Origin: Brienomyrus brachyistius
Lineage: Eukaryota; Chordata; Actinopteri; Osteoglossiformes; Mormyridae
Direction of reading: 5' to 3'
DNA length: 64,000 nt
NCBI RefSeq assembly: GCF_023856365.1
Contig: NC_064548.1
Span: 17,718,461 to 17,782,460, forward strand
Positions 11,484-22,496 of this stretch are shown one piece after another (position 1 is the stretch's first letter; every line of letters starts with the position of its first letter). A program made the translations under genes and the position numbers. Under the pieces are notes generated by a model that was given only the letters and a program-made list of their open reading frames with translations, had not been told where the DNA came from and made no database searches.

Positions 11484-13129
11484 TTGGATAACAGTGAAAA
11501 AATCCAACTCCACTTCAGTGCATTTGCTTTAAAAATGTAAAAATCTAAAGCCCTGTCACTGAAATTACCTTTACGGGTGGGGGGGGTGGGGTCAGAAAGT
11601 GGAAAAAAAAAACAAAATTATTGCCTGGGAGGTGCTGCCCCACACTTCACTTCTGCATTCCAGTTTCTCTGCTTATTTAAAGTTTCCATTGTTAGCGCGT
11701 CCTGCTCCTTATTCCCCACAAGAGGAATCAGTGCTGTCCTTCATGGTTTACAGCGTTTTGTAGCTGTCAGCTAGAATCCCCTTTACCCGTTTAAAGTTTA
11801 ATTTCCACTCCTGTGGCTTTAGTCACAGGTAAACCCTACAAAGCTAAACTGTAACTCCAAACTCTGTACTCTGCACGAAACTGTCACGCAAGTATTTTGT
11901 GCTAAACCTGAAAAACCTCTCATTATATCTATCTGTCATGGCGGGGGAAAAAAACACAATAAACACATTTCAGGGTACACCAAGGTAGTCACGAGGATCT
12001 CCAGACAGGTTTTTATTAGATGCCTCAGGGCAGCACCATGCAGAGGTGGGGGTGGGGGGAGGGGAGGCATTTGGCTGGGTGGGGTAAAAAAAATCTTACA
12101 AAATACCTTTGAAGGTTGTCATATTCAAAAACGTTTTTTTCTTCTTATAGCAACCTCCTGTTGTTCAGTGTCATTACATGATATTTACATATTCATCTTA
12201 CTATGGCCAAAGACGTAAAGAAGCTTTTTGGCCCAGTTCTCGATCTAAATGTTCAATACTGACATTAAGTATTAAAATAAGAAGCAATTACAGACTTTTA
12301 TCTCACAAAATGTTTGTAAACAAAGGGTACTTGTGACCTCTGAAATAGGGGCATTCAAGATTATGCAAAGGCAGAACTGTAAATGGTCGAGTTCCCATTT
12401 CAGCCTTGAATCAGCAGGAATGTCTATGCTAATCTACACTCCTCTAACCGTGGAATGTTTTGACTTGCACTGCAACAAAAGCCACACTGCGTAACCATCA
12501 GCGGCATGCGAATGCCAGGAATCAGCTCTCTGTTGAAATTCAAACTCAGGCTGCTTTTTGCAGTGAATCGGGACACTTTGTCAGTAATGGTCACCGGTGA
12601 CAAATTAATTGAACTTTGTTCGCGAGCACATTCTGTAGAGGGTTGGTGAATTCAAACGATCTAAAACTTTACATGTTGAGGCTTTCATTTGAAAAAGATA
12701 TTTGTTATGTTGGACGACTGGATCATTATGACATAAAGAGCCATTTTCCAAAACCCACTCTGCTTCGTTATTTTCGAGACACGACAGCCAGCAGACCCTC
12801 TATCAGACATGCTCAACATACGTTACCAAATTGAGAAATAAAAGTCACGCTGTTCTCATTCTAACCCACCAAAGACATTTCATTAAATTTTATAAACTCA
12901 CATAGTCCACAGAAACTCTCCAGTGAATGGATCCCATGGATTGAGTGAATTTTGGAAATTTACATTCCAGTTGTATTACAGGTTCCCTTGGCACTTTTAA
13001 ACAACTAAAAGAATATGGGCGTCATTTATTGCACTATAAGTCATAGCAGCAAACCTATGAGGTGCTGATGAAAGGTTTTATCATATTACAGGGCACTGAA
13101 ACGTCTGCATATGCTTATGGCTTCTCCTT
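11484..13129. other. Intergenic, no gene recognised
   Basis: AT-rich spacer without coding signature. G-rich patches occur at 11576-11590 and 12040-12085. No supported element. Confidence 0.4.
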
Positions 13130-13132
13130 CAG

Positions 13133-13818
13133 GGCGTGTGTCTGTGTATCTCTGTGTGTCTGTGTATGTGTGTGTCTGTGTATCTCTGTGTCTGTGTGTG
13201 TCTGTGTATCTCTGTGTCTGTGTGTGTCTGTGTATGTGTGTGTCTGTGTATCTCTGTGTGTCTGTGTATCTCTGTGTGTCTGTGTATCTCTGTGTCTGTG
13301 TGTGTCTGTGTATCTCTGTGTGTCTGTGAATCTCTGTGTGTCTGTGCTTCTCTGTGTGTCTGTGTATGTGTGTGTCTGTGTATCTCTGTGTGTCTGTGTA
13401 TCTCTGTGTATCTCTGTGTCTGTGCATCTCTGTGTCTGTGTGTGTCTGTGTATGTGTGTGTCTGTGTATCTCTGTGTCTGTGTGTGTCTGTGTATCTCTG
13501 TGTCTGTGTGTGTCTGTGTATGTGTGTGTCTGTGTATCTCTGTGTGTCTGTGTATCTCTGTGTGTCTGTGTATCTCTGTGTCTGTGTGTGTCTGTGTATC
13601 TCTGTGTGTCTGTGAATCTCTGTGTGTCTGTGCTTCTCTGTGTGTCTGTGTATGTGTGTGTCTGTGTATCTCTGTGTGTCTGTGTATCTCTGTGTATCTC
13701 TGTGTCTGTGAATCTCTGTGTGTCTGTGTATGTGTGTGTCTGTGTATGTCTGTGTATATGGTTATGTGTGCGTCTGTGTATCTCTGTGTGTCTGTGTCTG
13801 TGTATGTGTGTGTCTGTG
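13133..13818. repeat. GT-rich compound minisatellite with a 286-bp higher-order duplication
   Basis: About 690 bp built from TCTGTGTATCTCTGTGTG-type units. It lacks stop codons in several frames on both strands, so it yields artefactual Cys/Val/Ser-rich and Thr/His/Arg-rich open frames. The rare variants TGTGAATCTC and TGTGCTTCTC recur in the same order 286 bp apart (13325 and 13611), which shows a tandem block duplication. Confidence 0.95.
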
Positions 13819-14235
13819 TAACAATCTTTTCATGGATAAGGAAGCCTAACAAGGTAACCAAGAGGTAAGAAACAAATTGGATGATAAATAATTGTTGTGA
13901 GGGTATTTTATGGCTCATTTAAGACACGGGTCGCCACCGACCTGTTTAACATAAGGGATAGGAACAGAAAACTAACATATAACAAAGGATACAAACTCAG
14001 TATGTATTTTCACAGGTTCTCCTTGAAATAGTGTTGGATGGCACAGTGCATGTACATTACATATAAACATATGTTTGTATAAGTGCATTTTACAAGTTTT
14101 TCTTATTTCACACAGTATTTAAAGATCTATATATTAAGTGAAACAAATTCAATGTCACAATTGACAAGTGTAGTAACTTTATCATCATTTATAAAAAAAA
14201 TATATCACAATATTGATTTGAAATTTACATATCAT
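13819..14235. other. Intergenic, no gene recognised
   Basis: AT-rich; nothing identifiable. Confidence 0.4.
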
Positions 14236-14239
14236 CCAT

Positions 14240-14597
14240 TTGGGTGGGCATGGTGGTGCAGTGGTTAGCACTGTTGCCTCACACCGCTGGGACCTGGGTT
14301 GGAGTCTTTGCCTGGGTCACATGTGTGTGGAGTTTGCATGTTCTCCCCATGTTGTCGTGGGGTTTCCTCCGGGTACTCCGGTTTACCCCTGCAGTGCAAA
14401 GACATGCTGAGGCTAATTGGAGTTGCTAAATTGCCCGTAGGAGTGCATGTGTGAGTGACTGGTGTGTGAGTGTGCCCTGCGATGGGCTGGCCCCCCATCC
14501 TGGGTTCTTCCCCACCTCATGTCCGTAGTTTTTGGGATAGGCTGTAGACCCCCCGCGACCTAGAAGGATAAGCAGTTTGAAAAATGGATGGATGGGT
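14240..14597 (+). mobile_element. tRNA-derived SINE, near full length, plus orientation
   Basis: Begins GGGCATGGTGGTGCAGTGGTTAGCACTG (box A region), has box B-like GGGTTGGAGTC, and the body GTGTGTGGAGTTTGCATGTTCTCCCC. It ends with AATGGATGGATGG. Same family as 2283-2606. Confidence 0.88.
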
Positions 14598-17500
14598 ATT
14601 GCCGATACATGCATGAAATAAATTGCAAGCTTCTTATAATATAAATGGCCATTTCCAACCAAATATAAACAGGACTTTGTGTAAACAAACTCTCTGAGGA
14701 ACAAGGGGTCTCCCTCTCAATGGAAATTATAATGCAAAGAACATTGATTAATGTGTCACTATGGTATGAAAAGATATATAGTCACTGACTGTTTTCTGTG
14801 AGGGTAACACATTAGACTGAAAACTGGATTATGGCTCTACTGGGTCATGCTACACAAACCCAACCAAGTTATTTTTCTAACCACACTGAGACTTTCTCAC
14901 TCCTCTCCTTCTCTATTTACTGATAAACAAAACATTGCGTGAACGAAATTGCTACTCGGGTACTGACTGAAACAAAAGGTCAATCAAACCATTTCAATAT
15001 TGCTGTCTAAGATCTAAACATTTTTCGGAAAAGAAAGAGGCAATTTCCTTTCGATGAACAGAATTGTCTTAGCATGATCAGCCGTGAGCTGGATTTTGTT
15101 TTCATTCACAATCTGTGACACTGAGCCGAGCAGCTTTTCACTGTCAACACTGCCGTACAGTGCTGAGAGGTAACTGCACAGCACTTAATTTCCCCAGAGT
15201 GGGGAAATGCACTGCATGCTAGATCATAGTGTTAATTTAAACCTAAGTAAAAACTAGGTCAAAGTGCAAAAAAGGTTGAGAGCCACTGTCCTGTGGGACC
15301 TACTGTGGGTCTGGTCAGCGATGTCCATACATGCTCATCTGCTATTTCGACAAACACACCGTCAAGATGGCGGCTGGCCTGGGTCAGGCATGATTTTTTG
15401 GCACAAGATTCATTCTGATCCTCCTGCTTGTTTGCCACTTCTCCAGATAACCTCAACAGCTTGTGTGTCGCTGCCTCTAAGGCCTCTGACGCAGCATTAG
15501 CACTGGAGGAGAAAAAAAATTATACCTACGTACTTCAGAAGGGAATAAAAACACTTTAGCAGCTGACAAAAGGCATGTTTACCTAACTTGTTAAAAACGA
15601 TAAAATTATCCGTTATATTAATGCATTATATGAAAGTGAAACGCTAAAGCTTTTTAGCAGGCCATATCTCTTTTGAAGCTGAAGACCGAGACGCCATGTG
15701 GATTGCCGCTAACGTGCTTTGTCACAGCGCCGAACACCTTTGGAAAAAAAGGCATCAGTGATGTGGCGGCGACTGGGAATCTCATATCTTGACTTGAGTA
15801 TGAAAATCTAAAATATATGATCAGATACTGCTCACCGAATGTCATTATAGGACAGAAAAATAGACCAGCTAGCAAAGAGCAGTGCTGTCGTGAATTAACG
15901 TGCTAGCCTGCTATGGCATTCTGGCTAATGTCGACAGGCATTTTCAGGCTGTGCGTCTTGTGGTTTGTCGTATACGGGAGCTTCATTAAAAGTTTTTATA
16001 GCCAGTGAGCTCGCTTTAAACCGAATGGTGAACCTGATGTTGCATATTATACGCGTTACAGCCGCTGGTCTCATTTTTATAATTTTTTTTTGAGTGTGTA
16101 ACTAAAAACAGTTTCTTCTTTGACTCTGTGCATGCTCGATACCCTACTGTAAGACAAACCAGGAAATTCACGCATTATGACAATCGATTTAAGAATGCAT
16201 CGGTGTCAACCACCACCCTGTCAACCACCACCACTAATTCTGTGGGAAAGACTGGGTATAAATTAAGGATGTAATTCTGCATCTGAGACTGAAACTGCTA
16301 TATAAGCACTCATGTAGCTGGCACAGCTGCAGCCTTTTGAGCTCTCCTCATGTTACTAATGCTACAAAACTCATTTCTCATTTGACAATTAACACTATAA
16401 GGCATGTACATCACAAAATTGTTGTCCTATTTAAAATTAGGGAAAGCTGTAAATTTTTATAAATATTACGCATTACTAGGGCTGTAACAGTACACACATT
16501 TGTCATGTACGGTTAGTATTTCACATGTATTTTTGTATTTTCATTGTTTTAATGAAATTAATATTTTGTATATAGTGTTTTATAATATGTAGTATTATTG
16601 TATTTTATTTTGTTACATTTGATGAGGAAGTTTTTGATATTTGTAACAAGATATTTCTTGATGTATTTGTGGCCAGTTCTGCTACAGGGTGCTGTTGAGC
16701 TCAGGAAGCAGGAAGTAATGGGTAACGGTCCCCTTCTGCAGGCTGCAAGGTCTGGAAGCCTCGGAGATCTTTACTGACTAGTGTGTCTCGCCACCACACT
16801 GTTTAGTGACTTCCCATTTCGAGGAGACCTGCTCTCTTGTATCAAAGTACCATGGGAAAAGCTTTTAGCTGAAACTGAAAACTCAGAGTGTGATTGACAG
16901 GGCCCTGGTAACGTCCTCTCTCTTAATGCAAGCACTGTGGGAAAGACTTTTAACTAAAGCAGAAAATTCAGAAGAAGACAGACAGAATGCTGCAAAAGAA
17001 TAACGAAGTACCACGGTTTAAACCAACAGGTAACTGATGTCATTGAGGCTAAGAAGTTCCGTTTCAAAACCCTAAAGTGGACCACACATTGCCCTACTCT
17101 AGCATCAGCTAGCTTAGCACACACCAGTGCCTAGCAGAAGCTATGACAGCAGACAAAGAATTTTCTTTACAAACCAGGACAACCTTAACTTGATAGTTTT
17201 AGCTACCATAACATTCACTGGACATTTAGGTTGTACGATATCTCCCTAAAATCTGACACACTTTTATCATGACATTTATATTAAGCTGTGATTCATGTTC
17301 AAATAAGCTTTCGTTCATGATGTAACTGCTGGGAAACTAGGATGGTGGTCGGGGAAAATGGTGCCACTGGAGATAAGAATTGGTACTGCTTTATGGCCGA
17401 ATATTGCCAGCAGATGGCGCTATAAAATACAGTTAAAATAACACGTATCAATAAACAAAAATATTGCTAAGTGGCTGACTACCCCAGTTTCATTAGTATC

Positions 17501-18895
17501 ACATATAAAAGTGTTTATTTATGTTAACAATTTCGTCCTTACAAAAAAGAATTTAGAATAAAAATGAGGAAGTGGTTTCATCCTGCTGTACTTTAACTTA
17601 CTGCTGCCCAGCAAACTTATCAACCTCCATTTTCGATGAATATTCAGTCTCTTTAAGCTATGGACATCATTTCAGATGTTTTTTTTCTTTTTTAAAAGGT
17701 CAAAATGTTTACTTTTTATTTCATCAACTTGCATTCAGTCAACAGTTTATCCAGTAAAGGGTGATGGATTTTACTAATATCATTACATTATTAATTATTG
17801 TAATTGTTTTAGTGGAAGCAGAAGTCTTCAGCCTTAAGGTGGTCTGTCTAACTTTAGTGTAATTCCAGTATAAATCGTTTTGGTTGCATTTGGTTACGGA
17901 CAAACTGGCACTGCAATTATTGCACCAAATGATTTTACATTTCCAGTTGCCAATTGCTGAGGCCAAAACTTCAGTGCTTAAACATAGCGAGTTGAGCGAG
18001 TGCGATTTGTATGGAAATTCAGGACACATCATGACTTTTCGTGGATCAATATAGGACACACAATTGATTTTTCAGTACAGCACACTGGGTGGCAACTCTA
18101 CACTGGTTCCGCCTGGTGGAATACTGGCAGATTCCCAGATTGGTATAAGAGGCTGGGAAACCCTAGTTTAGAATTTGGCATCTCTGCATGTGGATTTTAT
18201 CCAGCTGCTGCTTACTTAGTCCAAAAGCATGCAGGAGGTGTTGACCCAGTGGAAGAACTCACGTTCTGTATTTCCCCGTTCCAGCACTGAATGACTTCCT
18301 ATACGCCTGTCGTGTGTACAGTATGTAAATAGGGAGTTTCTTAAAGTAAGTACAGCATATCGCAACTATATCAATAGATAGAGAAGGCTCCGTATTTTAC
18401 TTACGCATGCTAGCATTTACATAAAAGACCTCATGGTTGTTGTATCTCAATGGGACCCTCGTGCAAGACCACCCCCCCGGAAAGGCTTCAAGTTCACCGG
18501 ACAAATGTTCAGCCCTGACCTCTGACCCTAAATGTTCTTCTCATGTCTATATGTGCATGTCGCAAGGTCGGGCGGGGGGGGCAGCAGGATGGGATATGCA
18601 AAAAACCTAAATAATTACCATTTAAACCTTTAGAGGCTTTTCAATGGAAAGACAAGCCTGTATAATGATAATGGTGGTGACCGAACTGCTTTATGTTACT
18701 TAGGTTATCCAAGGCATAGGAGAGAATGTTACATATGTCCGATGCAACTTTATAATTTAACTACAAAGGCATTTTTTTTTGGGGGGAGGGGGGAGGGCAA
18801 AACCAAATTAAATATTAAGGAGTACATGTTCCTGTGATTACGGAACATGTTTTGACACTAACAGGTGTCAGTGTTTCCTGTCTCATATTCCATAA
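14598..18895. other. Intergenic spacer, no gene recognised
   Basis: About 4.3 kb with only short, unrelated open frames. Around 15240-15500 and 15650-15990 the composition is closer to coding, but no domain, splice structure or family could be named. Probably diverged repeats. Confidence 0.4.
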
Positions 18896-18902
18896 ACGAA
18901 TA

Positions 18903-19223
18903 CAGACGCTCCTCTACTTACGAACTTTCAACTTAGGAACTTTCAGACATACGAATGAAAAGGACTGTAAGTCCAAATTGTGTTCCTTGGGCTCCCGTTT
19001 CCTGTCCACAACGTCATTTTTTTTCTTCTGCGTGCCAATTCCTCCTAGTACGACTTCCGGCCGCTACTCTCGCCGCGCAGCAGCGTAGCGTGCGTACTCC
19101 CAGCATCCTAGTTCTTTGTACTTGCGTATACCCTTAAAATGATGTTGAATAACGACTTACAAACATCTCAAATTACGAACAGCCATTCGGAACGTATTTC
19201 ATTCGTAAGTAGAGGATTGTCTG
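18903..19223. mobile_element. Tc1/mariner-type MITE with 22-bp TIRs and TA duplication
   Basis: The left end CAGACGCTCCTCTACTTACGAA mirrors the right end TTCGTAAGTAGAGGATTGTCTG with two mismatches. TA flanks both ends (18901-18902 and 19224-19225). 321 bp with no transposase. Confidence 0.8.
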
Positions 19224-19485
19224 TACATGTAATACTCATAGTGTCAAAGGGGAACCCGTTACAATAATGCCACTTCCCCCAATTCCCTCAGTATCCATGG
19301 GGTCTGATTAGTGTTCTGTTCCCTTTTTTTAATTCTCAGACAGCAAATGTATATTGTATGTATTTCCTGATTTAAATTTCAGTTTATATATTACAGCACA
19401 TATTTTTATAACACATAAGAATGTTCCGTTTTTCAGCACCATAATCTAATTTATAATAAAGTGCTGAGAAAAGAGAGGAAATAGA

Positions 19486-19565
19486 GTGGGCCCTCCGTAT
19501 CCCCGGGCTCCACATTTGCGGATTCAACCAACACATGTATTGAAAATATTGGGAGGAAAAAAATC
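19486..19565. mobile_element. Single end of a pogo/Tigger-like transposon
   Basis: GTGGGCCCTCCGTATCCCCGGG followed by GCGGATTCAACCAAC and GAAAATATTGGGAGGAAAAAAAT closely follows the well-known Tigger-like terminal sequence seen across vertebrates. The opposite end is not found nearby. Confidence 0.55.
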
Positions 19566-20054
19566 CTGAAAGATCCAAAGAGCAGAACTTGAATTTTTTT
19601 TTTTTGTGCGCCAAGCACTACCTTGCAAGTGTAATTTGGGTAGGCTGCCGTAATTTTCAGTCAGACGTGGGGGCAGCTGAAATGTCACACGGCTTCTTTT
19701 ATTCCTCTAGCGTTCCGGTTTGCCATATTGCTGAGGCTGAACGCCAGAGAAAGGCTCTGTCCCAAATCAGGGGCTACGGCTTCTAAGATCAAATACATCA
19801 GTCCCTCAGAAAGGATGCAACCCTTGAACTGGGTACAGCTATACTCTCCTTTCTTATTTATCTACTGTACTTTATTGTGCTGATTCTGAAGGTCGCTGGC
19901 TAAAATTTGATATATGAATCCAGGTCTTGAACAGGAAGGCAGAAAAACTGATTTGATTTTATTTTTATATTTGGATTTGGCTGCTGTACTTTCTCTTCTT
20001 ATTTATGTTGTATTGAGTAAGTAGTCTATAGATTACTTATAGTACAGGATAGTG

Positions 20055-20314
20055 TCATGACCTGCTCGTACAGTCCTTCTGTGTGCCACTCCCCCCTCGT
20101 TACCTCATGTGAATTCCTGATTGTTCTCAGCTGTTCTGCATTTGCGTCCCTTAGTCTTGTGTAAAGTCCACATCAGAGTTTGTATCCCCTGGTCCGTCAT
20201 TAATGTGTGTCTCCCATGTTCCCTGTCTGCCCTAAATAAACCCCGTCTATTGGATCTCTGCCTGTTCGACTTGTCATTCTCCCCGTCCTGCTTGCTCGCC
20301 GAATGGTGGACATA
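20055..20314. mobile_element. Possible solo LTR (TGTCATGACC...GGACATAACA)
   Basis: Starts TGTCATGACCTGC and ends GGTGGACATAACA, with an internal AAATAAACCCC polyadenylation-like signal at about 20234. TG...CA ends plus a poly(A) signal fit an LTR. No flanking 4-6 bp duplication was proven. Confidence 0.4.
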
Positions 20315-20540
20315 ACAGATAATATGTGTGTAGGTTGTATGCAAAATATTGGACCATTTTATATAAGAGACTTGAGCATCCAGAAGGTGAGGGACAGACA
20401 GGCATTGAGGGGACCCGCTTTTCTGAATTCTTTATTTGTTCCTCTTGAATTTCCGCTAAATAGTAATTTATTAATTCAGAAAGAGGTGTGAAGTTCCCAC
20501 TCTGTCACTCAATGCCAAAAAGCAGAAGTTGAAGGAAGTC

Positions 20541-20546
20541 TTATAA
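20541..20546 (+). promoter_or_regulatory. Possible TATA-like element of the IL-1 family gene
   Basis: TTATAAG lies about 45 bp upstream of the proposed start codon at 20586. If it is a TATA box the 5' UTR would be very short, so an upstream non-coding exon is equally possible. Confidence 0.25.
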
Positions 20547-20585
20547 GCGACAGGACAAGCGAATGAGAGTCACTCAGACCAAATC

Positions 20586-22454
20586 ATGGAGAGGAAGGTA
20601 GACGGTTTTCTCTCACTGTATTCTCTGTCTCTTTTTCTTATATTCTTGAATGGCTTCTGTTAAAATAGAAATATTATAGTGGCACTAAATATTCTCAAAG
20701 TGAGGATGTTTTTCATTTACTTTTATCTGTCTATTTGACTATTAAGTGCGATTGTTTTTTAATGTATTCTTTCAGGACACTTCTGTAACTGGAGGGGTGT
20801 TAATACAGCACACATTTCAACAGGGGGAGCATCACTATGAAATTGAGAAAGTGGTAAAGAATAAAATGACTCATGGACGTATATCTTTTTTAAGGTACAG
20901 TAATGTGAAACTTTTGCTGTCATATTGCACATCTGTTACACGGAGTAGCTGTTCTCTAAACTGAATTTACACATCATACCCAGCACTCTGAAACAAATCT
21001 TTTTATTTATCTATTGCACATTCCTCCAATATGCTTTCGTTGTGTTTTTTGTTGTACTCGTCTCCTATTTCTTGGATTTCATGTTTATTTTTTGCTGTCC
21101 TATGTTTTCATATGTCTTCTTTCATATGTTTTCGTCTATGTCTTACATATCCGTATTCTGTCTTAATCGTTTTTGCACTACGGACAAGAAGAACATAACT
21201 TCGTCTCTGTCTGACCCGTGCATCCTACGACTGAGGCGACAATAAGACACTTTAACGTCTTGTTAGCATGCGTCATCAGACTCTGTGTGTTTCCAGAAAC
21301 TGTCTTAGGAAATTACAACGCACTTTTTTGACTCTTTGTGAAACAACATATTCATTGGTTAATAACTAATAATTAATGATTTGAAGGATATGTTATTGAA
21401 TTCTTATTGAAGGAACACAACAGAAATGTCAGCTGATCCTTTATGCTCTTGCAGCAAAGGAGACATGCTTCTGAAGATTAACGACATGGACCTGCGTGAT
21501 TTGCCCCCAGAGCTGTTTGCAGAGTTGCTGGCCGAGAGCTCTCCTAGGCTGGTGAGTGAGCACATCCTTCCTGTGATACTGCAAAATAATCCACTAACCA
21601 CCACACCACACAATTAGAAGACTGCATTCCTGACGCTCACTGTCCAGATAATGTTTGTGTGAATGTGCATCTTCACAGTACATTTTCATTAGAAAATATT
21701 ATCAAAGCAGCAACACCTGACATAGACATCAAGCGCTGAAATACAAACCTTCAGAAAAAAATGTACAGCCCTGGTACAGTTTTGTTCTCCAAGGTATAAC
21801 CCCCCAGTGGTACAAAATGTTCCTTGGAGTCCATTTCTGTACCTTAAATTAGACTAAAAGGTATATTTACTTTACAGCTAGGGTACAATTGGCAGACCAT
21901 TGAAGATGCAGCATAGGTGACAAGTAATTGTACCCTCAAAGGTACAAAGTGGTCCATTTTTTTGGACAGTGAAGCCTATGCACCCAGATCTGTCTCAAAA
22001 AATAAATGTATGCTCCTTTAAGTGCTTCTGAGCTGTCTTCCATCTTGGTATGTTCCGCAGTAATTTAGAAGTTCTTCTGCTTAATCTGACATTTGCTCGA
22101 ATTTTTTATTTTTTGTAAATATCGTCGTTTTACATTCCAATCATTAGGTTATGCTAATTTTTGTGTTTTTTTGTTATACAGTTAAAAAAATTTTAAATGG
22201 GTTTTATAATAGCTAATGGTATAAATGCATCTCCGAAAATTCATCTCTTGAGGGTTCAGTTCTGTCTCCCTAATGAAATGATATTGATGCATGAGCTTCG
22301 GCCTCCATTACAGTTTTCTGAGGGAGTTTGTGATTTGAAGATGAGAACCACGGAATCTGCTTATCAAACAAGCTGTTTAAGAAGATGTTCAGTCCCATTC
22401 CTCATCCAAACATGCTAACAACTATCTTGAAATTATGAACTGAATTTAAATATA

Positions 22455-22496
<42 letters not shown>

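Noticed and set aside
13062..13918. Long Cys/Val/Ser-rich (plus) and Thr/His/Arg-rich (minus) open frames of up to 268 codons
   Set aside because: They are translations of the GT-rich minisatellite, which lacks stop codons in several frames. No splice structure, domain or codon bias supports a protein.
15264..15875. Possible exon cluster with balanced composition
   Set aside because: No domain, no consistent donor/acceptor set and no family recognised; probably diverged repeats.
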